Of a stretch of 64,000 nt of DNA, positions 27,288 to 36,536 are shown one piece after another (the first letter of the stretch is position 1; each line of letters starts with the position of its first letter). The translations under genes and the position numbers were made by a program. Below the pieces are notes generated by a model. That model made no database searches. It was not told the origin of the DNA and saw nothing but the letters and a program-made list of their open reading frames with translations. This stretch comes from Planctomycetota bacterium (GTDB lineage Bacteria > Planctomycetota > Planctomycetia > Planctomycetales > Planctomycetaceae): positions 131,583-195,582 of the forward strand of contig JACTNB010000035.1 in NCBI GenBank assembly GCA_014584345.1, given 5' to 3'.

Positions 27288-29759
27288 ATGGAAGAGAATG
27301 AAAAAGTGTCTGGTTACGATCACACCAATATTCGGGCCCTGGAGGGGATCGAAGGTATCCGGTTGCGACCTGCGATGTACATTGGGGGGACGGACCACGT
27401 CGGTTTGCATCACCTGGTTTTCGAGCTGACCGATAACGTGCTTGATGAGTTCGTGAACGACAATGCCGCCGCGATGTCGGTGAAGATCAACGTGGATGGG
27501 TCGGTGACGGTGGCCGACGACGGCCGCGGCATTCCTGTCGGGTCGATGGCGGATCAGGGGAATAAATCGGCGCTGGAAGTGGTGTTCACGAAAATCCATG
27601 CGGGAGGCAAATTCGATCGGAAGGGGGGATATGCCACCGGGACGGGGGGCTTGCACGGAGTCGGCATCACGGCGGTGAATGCCTGTAGTGAATGGCTGGA
27701 GGCGGAGGTTCGCCGGGAAGGGCATGTCTGGAGCATGGAGTTTTCACGCGGGCATGTCACCAGTGGCTTGACCAAGCTGGGAACCACGGATCAGACCGGG
27801 ACCAAGGTGACCTTCCGTCCCGACCCCACCATCTTTCCTGATATCAATTTTTCCTACGAAACCCTGCGCAAGCGCTTGCAGGACGCGGCGTTTTTAAATG
27901 CCGGCATTCGTATCCGGCTGGCGGACGAGCGGACCGGGCAGTCCGATGAATTCCATTACGAAGACGGCCTGGTGGAATTCGTCAAGCATCTGAACCGTAC
28001 CGAAAATCCGCTGCATGCCGAAGTGATCCGCCTGGCGGGGAAGATCGAGGATGTTTCCGTCGACATTGCCATGCAGTACAACGATGGGTATTCGGAAAAT
28101 ATCCGTTGTTACGCGAACGGCATTTACAATCCCGAGGGAGGATCGCATCTGAGCGGCTTCCGCGGAGCGTTGACGCGCACCCTCAATAACTACGGGAAGA
28201 AGGAAAATCTGGTCAAGGACATGGCGCTGTCGGGTGAGGATTTTCGCGAGGGCCTGGCGGCCATTATCACCGTGCGGATTCCCAATCCCCAGTTTGAATC
28301 GCAGACAAAAATCAAACTGACGAATACCGAAGTGGAAGGAGCCCTGGGGTCGATCGTACAGGAACAGTTGACGAAGTTCCTCGAGGAAAATCCGGCCCTG
28401 GCCAAGAAAATCGTGCAGAAGGGGATGCTGGCCGCGGAAGCCCGCGAAGCGGCGCGCAAACAGCGAGAAATGGTGCGCCGCAAGGGGGCGCTGACCACCG
28501 GCGGGCTGCCCGAAAAACTCCGCGATTGCCGCAGCCGGGAATTGGACATCACCGAAATCTACTTCGTGGAAGGGGATTCGGCCGGGGGATCGGCCGATAC
28601 CGGGCGCGATTCCAACACCCAGGCCATTCTGCCCTTGCGGGGTAAGATTCTGAACGTGGAGAAGGCGCAACTCGTCAAGGTGCTCGACAACGCGGAAATA
28701 TCCAGCATGTTCAAGGCGATTGGCATCCCTCCCGGGGCGGTATTGGAAGACGTTCAGAAACGGCGCTACGGCAAGATTATTCTGATGACGGATGCCGATG
28801 TCGATGGCAGCCACATTCGCACGCTGCTGTTGACCTTCCTGTTCCGTCATATGCGCCCGCTGGTGCAGGAAGGGTGTGTGTACGTGGCTCAGCCACCGCT
28901 CTATCGGGTCACGCAGAAGAACAAGAAGTCCCGGTATGTACAAACCCACGAACAGATGATGACCGAACTCATCAATCTGGCGCTGGCGGGATCAAAACTG
29001 CTGTGCAAGGCGGATGGCGCCGTGTTCGAGGGGGACAACTTCCGCAACCTGATCGCACTGCTCAAGGAACTTGCCGAACCGCTCGAAACGCTGGAACGCC
29101 GGGGTGTGACGCTGCGCTACCTGAAGCAAGCCGACCTGGTTCGCGACGGAAACCTGCCACGCTATCAGGTATTCATCGGCAAGGAACCGCACTGGTTCTT
29201 CGACAAAACGGAAATGGAAGCCTTTCTGGCCGAGGAGACACAACGGCGGGGGGCCGAATTCGAAGTGGCGCCCACACAGATGGGGCATGATGGCAGTTCG
29301 GACGAGCACTCCAGCCGAGGAACTCTGTATCTGATCGACATGCACGAAATCCGCAAGATCAATGAACTGTTCAAGCAGTTGAAGGATTACGGGATTCAAC
29401 ATGGCGATCTTGTCCCCGCAGGTTTGAAGGATGGCGAAGCCTTCTTTCCGTTCCTCCTGCATACGGAAAAAAAGGATATACCGCTCTCCAGCCTGCGGGA
29501 TCTGCTGCAGGTTCTGCGCAAGGTGGGCGAAGATTCCATTCAGGGAACCATCACCCGCTTCAAGGGGCTGGGAGAGATGGACGCCGAGGAATTGTGGATG
29601 ACCACCATGGATCCCGAAGCCCGCAGCCTGCTGCAGGTCACGATGGATGACGCGGCATCAGCCGACGAAATCTTCCGTATTCTGATGGGAGATCATGTCG
29701 AACCACGTCGCGAGTTCATCGAGAAGCACGCCTTGGATGTCAGGGAACTCGATGTGTAA
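27288..29759 (+). CDS. gyrB: DNA gyrase subunit B
   Basis: An 823-residue GyrB, the ATPase subunit of gyrase that introduces negative supercoils. The GHKL ATPase domain has ELTDNVLDEFVNDN (Asn and Glu ligands), DDGRGIPVG and GGLHGVG. The transducer domain follows, then TOPRIM with YFVEGDSAGGSAD (its Glu) and MTDADVDGSHIRTLLLTF (DxD). The C terminus ends with the GyrB tail RREFIEKHAL. ATG at 27288 follows AAGGA by 5-6 nt; the open frame extends to 27183 inside the DUF721 gene. A segment with ELINLALAGSKLLC...TEMEAFLAEE between TOPRIM and tail makes it about 20 residues longer than E. coli GyrB. Third gene of a replication cluster. Confidence 0.96.
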   Translation: MEENEKVSGYDHTNIRALEGIEGIRLRPAMYIGGTDHVGLHHLVFELTDNVLDEFVNDNAAAMSVKINVDGSVTVADDGRGIPVGSMADQGNKSALEVVFTKIHAGGKFDRKGGYATGTGGLHGVGITAVNACSEWLEAEVRREGHVWSMEFSRGHVTSGLTKLGTTDQTGTKVTFRPDPTIFPDINFSYETLRKRLQDAAFLNAGIRIRLADERTGQSDEFHYEDGLVEFVKHLNRTENPLHAEVIRLAGKIEDVSVDIAMQYNDGYSENIRCYANGIYNPEGGSHLSGFRGALTRTLNNYGKKENLVKDMALSGEDFREGLAAIITVRIPNPQFESQTKIKLTNTEVEGALGSIVQEQLTKFLEENPALAKKIVQKGMLAAEAREAARKQREMVRRKGALTTGGLPEKLRDCRSRELDITEIYFVEGDSAGGSADTGRDSNTQAILPLRGKILNVEKAQLVKVLDNAEISSMFKAIGIPPGAVLEDVQKRRYGKIILMTDADVDGSHIRTLLLTFLFRHMRPLVQEGCVYVAQPPLYRVTQKNKKSRYVQTHEQMMTELINLALAGSKLLCKADGAVFEGDNFRNLIALLKELAEPLETLERRGVTLRYLKQADLVRDGNLPRYQVFIGKEPHWFFDKTEMEAFLAEETQRRGAEFEVAPTQMGHDGSSDEHSSRGTLYLIDMHEIRKINELFKQLKDYGIQHGDLVPAGLKDGEAFFPFLLHTEKKDIPLSSLRDLLQVLRKVGEDSIQGTITRFKGLGEMDAEELWMTTMDPEARSLLQVTMDDAASADEIFRILMGDHVEPRREFIEKHALDVRELDV

Positions 29760-30120
29760 GGCGGGTCGGCTTGGCCGTGTCCGCTCGGAGCGCGTCGCTG
29801 GCAGGGGGAGCCGCGGCGATTGCAGATTTTACAAGCCTCCCCCTTGCCGGGGGACGTACGGGAATCGGGCTAGACACACAATCCGATTTCTTGCACAATC
29901 CGCGCCTGGCGGGGTGGAAAAACCCTGTCCATCGAGTGCCCAGGCGGCATGGATTTTCGACAGTCCAGTTGAAAAGTGCCGCTCATGGGGGGACAGTGGA
30001 ATCTGGAAGATTCGGATATGATTCCGATGGGGACCGATTCCACGCATGGCAGTCAGTGATCGGGGGGAATCGATCGCTGTCTGTATTCACGGGGACGCTT
30101 CATCTGCAAGGATGCCTATC
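29760..30120. other. Intergenic region between gyrB and the lipoprotein gene
   Basis: About 360 bp. CCCCC/GGGGG with a TTGCC loop forms a hairpin at 29838-29854 without a T run, a weak candidate for the end of gyrB transcription. No protein or RNA gene is recognisable. Confidence 0.4.
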
Positions 30121-31098
30121 ATGAACGCGAACGTTTCACGCGTTCCACCCCCTGGGGTGTGGATCAGCCTGATCGCGTGCGGTTTCACCCTGGGGTGTCA
30201 TCAACCGTATTCTCCTTCGCCCTATCAGCAACCGGGTATGTTCGGCCAGCCTTATGGCCAGCCCATGCCCTACGGTCAACCCGCGCCGTATGGTCAACCG
30301 CAGGGGCCTGCGCAATTCGCACCAGGGGTTTCGTCCGTACCGTCAGAGTCCATCTATGCCCCCAGGCCCGCGAATCCATCGGGCGGTGGGGGAGATGCGC
30401 CCGCGTTCGGCAACCCCCCGGTTTCATCGCCCAATGGGAACACGAACGGCAATTCCGTGCCCAAATATAATGATCCCACGAGTAGCGACTCGCCATATTT
30501 CGAACAGGGGAGCCTGCGTCAGCAGTCGTTTGTGCCGCAGATCGCTCGTGTGCCCACTTCCTCCGAACAATCCCTTGACAACGGGGTGGCGGCAGCCGGT
30601 TTTTCCCAACCTGAATCCACGGTGGCAACCATCGATTTGACGGGCAATGAACAATTCGCGGAGTTCGAACCCCCCGTGGTGGTCGAGTCTCCCCGCGCGG
30701 GCGAATCGAATTCGTCGTCGGCGATGTCCGCGGAAAATGGTGTCCCGGGAGTGTTTGCCACTGCCCAGGAACCGCGGCCCATGCCTGGTCAATTCGAGCT
30801 GGCAGCTCCTCCGGTGGACGATGTTCCCTTTTCCGGTGGCGATGCGCTCGAGGGGCAGGTAAGATTTTTGTCGGCGACGAAAACCTGGGTATTGACCTTC
30901 GCGGCCGACGAGAGCGGCAATGCCCCTTTTGGTGGGGAACTCCCCTTGACCGGAAAGCCTGGTGTACTGCAGGTTTTGCGGGATGGTACGCGTTATCGTC
31001 TCGGTGGTTATCTCGAGGCACCCGAAGGGAATGTCACCCGTTCGCAATTTCATGTTCTAAAGGCCGAACCGATCGGTTCACCATTCGCGCAACCGTGA
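30121..31098 (+). CDS. Lipoprotein with proline/glutamine-rich repeats
   Basis: A 325-residue envelope protein of unknown function. The N terminus has a lipobox (TLGC, Cys26) after a hydrophobic segment, so lipid anchoring is expected. Residues about 28-70 carry repeats of the type YGQP (GQPYGQPMPYGQPAPYGQP), then a low-complexity Pro/Gly/Ser linker. A compact C-terminal part of about 90 residues (LEGQVRFLSATKTWVLTFA...GGYLEAPEGNVTRSQFHV) may form a small beta domain. The ATG at 30121 is chosen as it precedes the signal directly. Its stop shares one base with the next gene's start, so the two are translationally coupled. Confidence 0.78.
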   Translation: MNANVSRVPPPGVWISLIACGFTLGCHQPYSPSPYQQPGMFGQPYGQPMPYGQPAPYGQPQGPAQFAPGVSSVPSESIYAPRPANPSGGGGDAPAFGNPPVSSPNGNTNGNSVPKYNDPTSSDSPYFEQGSLRQQSFVPQIARVPTSSEQSLDNGVAAAGFSQPESTVATIDLTGNEQFAEFEPPVVVESPRAGESNSSSAMSAENGVPGVFATAQEPRPMPGQFELAAPPVDDVPFSGGDALEGQVRFLSATKTWVLTFAADESGNAPFGGELPLTGKPGVLQVLRDGTRYRLGGYLEAPEGNVTRSQFHVLKAEPIGSPFAQP

Positions 31099-31694
31099 TG
31101 AAAGCTTCCGCAGGATTCGATTTTACCGCCGCGATGACACTTCTTTGTCGGGACATTTGTGACCGACTGGAAGTGTTTCAGCATATCTGCATGGATCGGG
31201 TTGCGGTTACGTTCGCGCAGGCCCGGACGTCGGGCATTTATGGAATTCAGGCCAAGCTGACCCCTCTGCGTTTCGAGCGGGGAGCCTTGACACAAACCAA
31301 GCGCGGACGACTCTGGACTATTCAGCGGGTGTACGTGGGACAGAGTGAAATGCTGTATATCCTCACGTTTTATCTCCCCCGATTCCAGGACAACACGTTC
31401 CAGGAAAAAATGATCACCGTATTGCACGAGTTGTATCATATCGGGACCCGCTTTGATGGAGACATTCGGCGCTTCGACGGGCGCTACCACGCACATTCCT
31501 GCAGCCAGAAGGAATACGATCGCCTGATGGAGCGCTATGTCGAGGAGTACCTGCAGATGTCTCCCCCTCGCGAACTTCTGCGCTTTCTGCAGGTCGATTT
31601 CAACGCGCTGGTGGATGCGCATGGACGCATCCTGGGCCGCAAAATTCCCACGCCCAAGCTGATTCCCGTGACCGACGATCGCCGCACCGCCTGA
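31098..31694 (+). CDS. Putative HExxH metallopeptidase
   Basis: A 198-residue protein with HELYHIG (H110, E111, H114) and a downstream RRFDGRYHAHS segment whose His131 or His133 could be the third zinc ligand. This matches a group of putative metallopeptidases also found in phages. No signal peptide is visible, so it is probably cytoplasmic. The ATG at 31098 overlaps the TGA of the lipoprotein gene by one base; a GTG three bases earlier is also possible. Coupling to a lipoprotein suggests a shared task, not yet known. Proteolytic activity is inferred from the motif alone. Confidence 0.72.
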   Translation: MKASAGFDFTAAMTLLCRDICDRLEVFQHICMDRVAVTFAQARTSGIYGIQAKLTPLRFERGALTQTKRGRLWTIQRVYVGQSEMLYILTFYLPRFQDNTFQEKMITVLHELYHIGTRFDGDIRRFDGRYHAHSCSQKEYDRLMERYVEEYLQMSPPRELLRFLQVDFNALVDAHGRILGRKIPTPKLIPVTDDRRTA

Positions 31695-31778
31695 TTTCGC
31701 CCCCGACTCGCGATTCCCCGGCAATCCGTCCCCGGCTCCGCTGGCGCGATGCTACTTTATGACATCCCTATCAACAGG

Positions 31779-31802
31779 CCCAAGCATGCGAAAACATGCT
31801 GG
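31779..31802. repeat. Inverted repeat upstream of the accessory islet
   Basis: AGCATG at 31783-31788 pairs with CATGCT at 31795-31800 across a 6-nt loop, with CC/GG flanks. It lies between the metallopeptidase gene and the lower-GC islet starting at 31987. Purpose unknown. Confidence 0.4.
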
Positions 31803-31986
31803 TAGGCTCACTTGAATTACTCGGTCAACTCTCGCGGCGAGAATTGCCGTATCTCATTAACTCGCCTGGAATTGACATGCAAACTCGGCGGGTTATTATC
31901 GTCACGTTCGATTCGGAGAATTACATGTTATACTGATGATCTGCCAGTGAACTTGGACAATTTCCCACGGTACAGGTGGTAAAAAA

Positions 31987-32541
31987 ATGGTGGAACTTGA
32001 GCGGATTAAAACGGTGTTGGCCAATGCTGTTCGAAATGCGGTCCTCAAGAGCCCGCCTACGGAACCAGTCTACGCCATCGTGGTACAGTACTATGGTAGT
32101 GATTCCGATGGAGATTTAACCCCAAGTAGTCGGATGCCATCGGAAACCCGAAGGCAAGCCCTTTTAACAGAGAAGGGGAGTACTGCACCGCACCACATCT
32201 GGGTACACGACGAGTTCGACGATGATCATGCGGTTTTCGACCTGGACCTCGACGATCAGACGCTTCGTCAGCTCTGGGCTGACTTGAATCGACAAATGGA
32301 GGCCGGTCGGATTGACTTGACCTTCATCCGAAAATGCGTCCAAGAAGCCTGTAGTCAGTTAAACAATGAGATTTGGCCGTCCAGCTTTTTATCGACGGAT
32401 GACTTTGTTGTCTATCCCGGTGACATGACACATAAGTTCTGCGATACGATCGGCGATATGAATGAGAGCATCCCCGCGTCTCGAATGAACTTGCTGCGTG
32501 CCCACGGCTTCCTCGGCATCGACCCGTGGTGGAAGCTTTGA
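31987..32541 (+). CDS. Unknown acidic protein, possibly DUF4303/immunity-like
   Basis: A 184-residue acidic protein with no clear signal or membrane segment. The layout, an N-terminal helix, a strand YAIVVQYYGSDSDGDLTPSS, then an acidic middle (DEFDDDHAVFDLDLDD) and a C-terminal FVVYPGDMT, recalls DUF4303 and related SMI1-type immunity proteins, but similarity is faint. GC content is lower than in the flanking housekeeping genes, suggesting an acquired segment. It precedes the HEPN pair by 135 bp on the same strand. Function cannot be given with confidence. Confidence 0.55.
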   Translation: MVELERIKTVLANAVRNAVLKSPPTEPVYAIVVQYYGSDSDGDLTPSSRMPSETRRQALLTEKGSTAPHHIWVHDEFDDDHAVFDLDLDDQTLRQLWADLNRQMEAGRIDLTFIRKCVQEACSQLNNEIWPSSFLSTDDFVVYPGDMTHKFCDTIGDMNESIPASRMNLLRAHGFLGIDPWWKL

Positions 32542-32676
32542 TCTTGCAATATGGATAACGAACGTATTCACGGAAGTGGCCGATCGCGTGGATACTGAAA
32601 GCGAATTCACTTTGCCGCCGCCGAATTACCTTGGTATTTTGCCTCTTGAACTTGCCATTACATCCAAGGTGGACGG

Positions 32677-33084
32677 ATGCCACCCAAGACGAGTCACGAC
32701 TTCCTGAAGGTTGCCGAGCAACGCCTTAACGCTGCGGAAGCTTTGCTTCGCGCTGACTTGACGCTCGATACGCAATACATTGCCGGCTATGCAGTCGAAT
32801 GCTCTCTCAAGGCATTGATCCTCGAAAAGACTGTCCCCGCCGACCGACCAGACAAATTGCTCCGAATCACATCGGGAGCTACAATGCATAAATCAGAAAC
32901 GCTGTTGCAGGAACTGCGAGCACTTAATGTTTCCCTGACTCCGGAGTTGGCCAAACGAATGCGGCGATTTGATTGGACGACCGACTTGCGTTATGAAACG
33001 GGACGTCGTGATCGGGGCGAAACGATTGGTTTTCTTCGAACTTGTGTCGAAATCCGAAATTGGGTGAAAGGTCAATTATCATGA
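32677..33084 (+). CDS. HEPN-domain protein
   Basis: A 135-residue protein covering one HEPN domain: HDFLKVAEQRLNAAEALL at the start, the hallmark AGYAVECSLKALILEK, MHKSETLLQELRAL and RYETGRRDRGETIGFLRTCVEIRNWV near the end. HEPN proteins are often RNases in toxin-antitoxin and defence systems, with an RxxxxH motif. No clear RxxxxH is seen here, so catalysis is doubtful. Its stop overlaps the next ATG by four bases (ATGA), so the two are translationally coupled. The usual partner would be a nucleotidyltransferase, but the neighbour does not resemble one. Confidence 0.7.
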   Translation: MPPKTSHDFLKVAEQRLNAAEALLRADLTLDTQYIAGYAVECSLKALILEKTVPADRPDKLLRITSGATMHKSETLLQELRALNVSLTPELAKRMRRFDWTTDLRYETGRRDRGETIGFLRTCVEIRNWVKGQLS

Positions 33085-33422
33085 CAACGAAACAAGTGTC
33101 GAACTGGGAAAACATGCGGACGGAAGAATCCCGGATGGTCGAAGAGAAACTGCAGGTCGAGGGCCTGGAACGGGTAGATGCGTATCGATACAACTCCGCC
33201 TCCCTCCGCGTTCGAGTGGTTGACAAAAGATTCGAATCTTTGCCGCGAGAAAAGCGCGATGAGATAGTTGAACCATTCATCGACAAGCTACCCCTTGCAA
33301 CCCAGGCTGATATTGTAACGCTTGTCTTACTTGCTCCTTCCGAGTTAGAGCAACCACGCGAAACGATTTCCGAGTTCATGCTGAATTTCGAGTTCGAGAA
33401 CCCAAGTCCTTCGATGCTTTAG
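33081..33422 (+). CDS. Small unknown protein coupled to HEPN gene
   Basis: A 113-residue protein starting at the ATG inside the ATGA overlap with the HEPN gene. It has a helix-rich N terminus (MRTEESRMVEEKL) and a strand SLRVRVVDKRF, then ADIVTLVLLAPSELEQ. The middle faintly recalls BolA-like folds (strand, VVVDKRF-type turn, helix, strand, P-S/E), but conserved BolA residues are not all present. The coupling suggests an antitoxin or partner role; this is inference. No sign of a nucleotidyltransferase motif (GSxARG...). Confidence 0.55.
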   Translation: MTTKQVSNWENMRTEESRMVEEKLQVEGLERVDAYRYNSASLRVRVVDKRFESLPREKRDEIVEPFIDKLPLATQADIVTLVLLAPSELEQPRETISEFMLNFEFENPSPSML

Positions 33423-33729
33423 GTTGCAATTGCGACGAACCAGACGGTGCACGCGTGTGGCCCGGCTCCGCTGGCGGCTTGTAACCGGTGTACGGAAGAA
33501 GTCAGTGGGGAGACGCAGGGCCGCAGGGAAAACGTGATACGCCCTGCTGATCCCTTTGCTCCTCCGCGTCTCGCCGGCTTCGCCACCCGATTTGCCGGCG
33601 CGTGCCTGGGTAGTTCGTCTGCCGGCCTCGTCGCGACCCGTTTGCTCGGTTACATTGCCGACGCGAAATGGGTACAGTGCGGATGCGTTAAGAATTGTTT
33701 TGTCACGGGGGCATCAACAGGTTTCAACA
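33423..33729. other. Intergenic region after the HEPN islet
   Basis: About 307 bp of higher GC than the islet. GGCTCCGCTGGCG at 33463 also occurs at about 31733, flanking both sides of the islet; this short match might be a boundary repeat or chance. The open frames crossing it are extensions of neighbours. No RNA gene seen. Confidence 0.4.
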
Positions 33730-34839
33730 ATGAGCGAGCGATGGATTTCCGAGCGGTTGCATCAGATCGATGCCTCCGGGATACGCAAGGTGTTCGATCT
33801 GGCGGCAAACATGACCGATCCGATCAATCTCAGTATCGGCCAGCCACATTTCGATACGCCGGAGCCCATCAAGCAGGCCTTCAAGGAGGCGATTGACAAA
33901 GGGTTTAACGCCTACAGCCAGACCCAGGGGATCAAACCGCTGATCGAACGGATCCAGCGGGATGTAGATGCGACCTACCAACATGCGGACCGCCGCGTCT
34001 TCATCAGCAGTGGCACCAGCGGGGCGCTGATGATGGCGTTGTCCACTCTGGTGAACCCCGGCGATGAAGTGATTGTGTTCGACCCCTGGTTTGTCATGTA
34101 CAAGCATCTGACCACGCTGGCGGGGGGGAAGGTGGTGCAGGTTGATACCTACCCCGATTTTCGCATCGATCTGAATCGCGTGCGCGATGCCATCACCCCC
34201 CGCACGAAGGTGATTTTGTGCAACAGCCCCAGCAATCCCACGGGGTACGTTGCCACCGCCGAGGAAATGCGGGGCCTGGCCGAGCTGGCCGCCGAGAAGG
34301 ATATCGCGTTGATCAGCGATGAAATCTATCGCCAGTTCTGTTACGACGGCGAATTCGTCAGCCCCGCGCGCTGGAACGAACAGACACTGGTGATCGATGG
34401 CTTCAGCAAGTCGCACTCCATGACCGGCCACCGTGTCGGGTATTGCCACGGACCACAGCACCTCATTCAGCAGATGCTCAAACTGCAGCAGTTCACCTTC
34501 GTCTGTTCGCCGCATCCCGCGCAGTGGGCTGCGCTGGCGGCCTGCGATGTTGATATGTCCCGCGAAGTGGCCGACTACAAGGCCAAGCGCGATTTCATGT
34601 TGCGGGAATTAAGCGACTACGAAATTCACGGAGCGGGGGGAGCCTTTTATTTGTTCGTGAAAGCTCCCTGGGGGACCGGCACCGAATTCGTCAAGGAAGC
34701 CATCGCCCGCGACCTGCTGATTATTCCCGGGAATGTCTTCAGTAGTTGCGATACTCACTTCCGCATTTCCTATGCCGCCGAACAACGCACGCTCGAACGG
34801 GGCGTTCAGGTGCTGAAGGAACTCGTTAAACTCCACTGA
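33730..34839 (+). CDS. PLP-dependent class I/II aminotransferase
   Basis: A 369-residue fold-type I aminotransferase. SIGQPHFDTPEP is the typical entry segment, SSGTSGALMMALSTLVNPGDEV binds the phosphate, CNSPSNPTG and SDEIYRQFCYDG are cofactor motifs, and the Schiff-base lysine lies in GFSKSHSMTGHRVGY. R in FRISYA binds the substrate carboxylate. It resembles aspartate/aromatic aminotransferases. The donor and acceptor are not determinable. The ATG at 33730 is chosen over the frame opening at 33556 because the family start ERWISERLHQID follows directly. It is a single gene. Confidence 0.92.
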   Translation: MSERWISERLHQIDASGIRKVFDLAANMTDPINLSIGQPHFDTPEPIKQAFKEAIDKGFNAYSQTQGIKPLIERIQRDVDATYQHADRRVFISSGTSGALMMALSTLVNPGDEVIVFDPWFVMYKHLTTLAGGKVVQVDTYPDFRIDLNRVRDAITPRTKVILCNSPSNPTGYVATAEEMRGLAELAAEKDIALISDEIYRQFCYDGEFVSPARWNEQTLVIDGFSKSHSMTGHRVGYCHGPQHLIQQMLKLQQFTFVCSPHPAQWAALAACDVDMSREVADYKAKRDFMLRELSDYEIHGAGGAFYLFVKAPWGTGTEFVKEAIARDLLIIPGNVFSSCDTHFRISYAAEQRTLERGVQVLKELVKLH

Positions 34840-35057
34840 GCCGGTGTTCCAGGGAATGAACTTCCCCCGCTGGAGGTTGTGATATGTTGAATACGAATGA
34901 TACCATCCCCGAGATGTCGTCCCATGGATAGGAAAGCAATACGTAATATCTGGCACGCACGGCATACCCCGCGAAAATAATTCCCTACCGGGCAGGCAAT
35001 GTGTCGGGATGGAATCACGGTTGCCGCCGTTGCTGTCGTCGTCCCCGGAGGAGTTTC

Positions 35058-36536
35058 GTGCGTAATCGAATTTCGCAGTTGTGTCCGCTCTCTCCTCGGG
35101 CCTCGGTGCAGGCTGTTCGTGCTTTGGTTGTGTTGTTTTGCCTGTGTTCCATCTGGAATACGTCAACCGTCGCTACCGGGGCCGTCCGTGCACCCGGAGG
35201 GTCCGACGTGCCGAATATCGTGCTGATCCTGGCGGATGATTTGGGCTGGGCCGATCTGGGGTGTTACGGTAACCGCTTTCATGAAACGCCCCATATCGAT
35301 CGATTGGCGCGCGAAGGGTTGCGATTCACTCAGTTCTACGCGGGTGCGGTCTGTTCGCCCACGCGGGCAAATATGCAATCGGGCCAGGATCAGGCCCGAT
35401 TTGGAATTACGCAACATATTCCGGGGCACCGTCGGCCGTTCGCGAAATTGATCGACCCGGAAGTCCCCCGACACTTGCCGCTGGAAGTGGAGACCTTTGC
35501 GGAACGTCTATCGGCAGTGGGATACAAGACCGGTTATTTCGGGAAATGGCATTTGGGAGGTGAAGGATACGGCCCCGGTGAGCAGGGCTGGCAGACGTAT
35601 GTCGAATGCCAGGGAAACACGGTTCCGCCACGGCTCACGGGGGGCGTGGAAATGCGGACGGCCGAGTTTCTGACGCAACAGGCCGAACAGTTCATCGCGT
35701 CCCACCGGGATCACCCCTTTTTGTTGCAGGTGTCCCATTATGCGGTGCATATTCCCCTTTCGACCACGCCGGAACTGCTGGCCAAGTATCGGGCGAAACC
35801 GCCGCAACCTGGGTATCCGAGTCTCCCCGAATACGGGGGATTGCTGGAGGAGTTGGATCAGAGCGTGGGCCGGATTGTCGCGGCAGTGGAGTCTGCGGGG
35901 TTGAGCGATCGTACCCTGGTTGTATTCCTGTCGGACAACGGCGGCCTGGAACACGAGCAGGGAGGGCGTGTGGTCACCTCGAATCAGCCACTGCGGGGTG
36001 AAAAAGGGACGTTGTACGAGGGGGGCGTGCGGGTGCCGGCCATTTTTCGCTGGCCGGGCAGGATTCCGGCAGGAATCGTCCGCGAGACTCCCGCGATCAC
36101 GCTGGATTTGTATCCCACATTCGTGGAACTGGCCCGAGCATCATTCGCGCCCGGGCAACCGCGGGATGGTGTCAGTCTGGTTAACGCGTGGCAGCCCGAT
36201 AGCCAGGCGGAACAAAGAGAGGCGTTGCATTGGCATTTGCCCCATTATCATCACGGCACGCCCGCCAGTTCGATCCGCCGTGGCGACTGGAAACTGATCG
36301 AGTTTTTCGAGGACGAGACCGCCGAGTTGTATCATCTGGCGCGTGATCCGGGGGAACGGATCAACCTGGCCGACCAGTATCCCGAGCGCGTGCGCGAGTT
36401 TCGGGATGCCTTGCGGAAATGGCGTCTGGATGTCCGCGCGCGGTTACCCGAACCGAATCCCGATTACGATCCCGAACGTGCCGGTGAGTTAGCCCGACCT
36501 CAACGCACCAATCCAGCGAGGAAAACTCAATCATGA
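35058..36536 (+). CDS. Secreted sulfatase (arylsulfatase type)
   Basis: A 492-residue sulfatase hydrolysing sulfate esters, probably of polysaccharides. A long signal segment (ALVVLFCLCSIWNTSTV) precedes PNIVLILADDLGW (metal-binding DD) and CSPTRA (C99-R103), where Cys is converted to formylglycine. GKWHLGG and DNGG further on are metal or substrate residues. GTG at 35058 with GGAGGAG a few bases upstream is the likely start; the frame is open from 35001. Its stop overlaps the next sulfatase's ATG (ATGA), so both are expressed together. Substrate is unknown; no sulfatase-activating enzyme gene is in the window. Confidence 0.92.
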   Translation: MRNRISQLCPLSPRASVQAVRALVVLFCLCSIWNTSTVATGAVRAPGGSDVPNIVLILADDLGWADLGCYGNRFHETPHIDRLAREGLRFTQFYAGAVCSPTRANMQSGQDQARFGITQHIPGHRRPFAKLIDPEVPRHLPLEVETFAERLSAVGYKTGYFGKWHLGGEGYGPGEQGWQTYVECQGNTVPPRLTGGVEMRTAEFLTQQAEQFIASHRDHPFLLQVSHYAVHIPLSTTPELLAKYRAKPPQPGYPSLPEYGGLLEELDQSVGRIVAAVESAGLSDRTLVVFLSDNGGLEHEQGGRVVTSNQPLRGEKGTLYEGGVRVPAIFRWPGRIPAGIVRETPAITLDLYPTFVELARASFAPGQPRDGVSLVNAWQPDSQAEQREALHWHLPHYHHGTPASSIRRGDWKLIEFFEDETAELYHLARDPGERINLADQYPERVREFRDALRKWRLDVRARLPEPNPDYDPERAGELARPQRTNPARKTQS

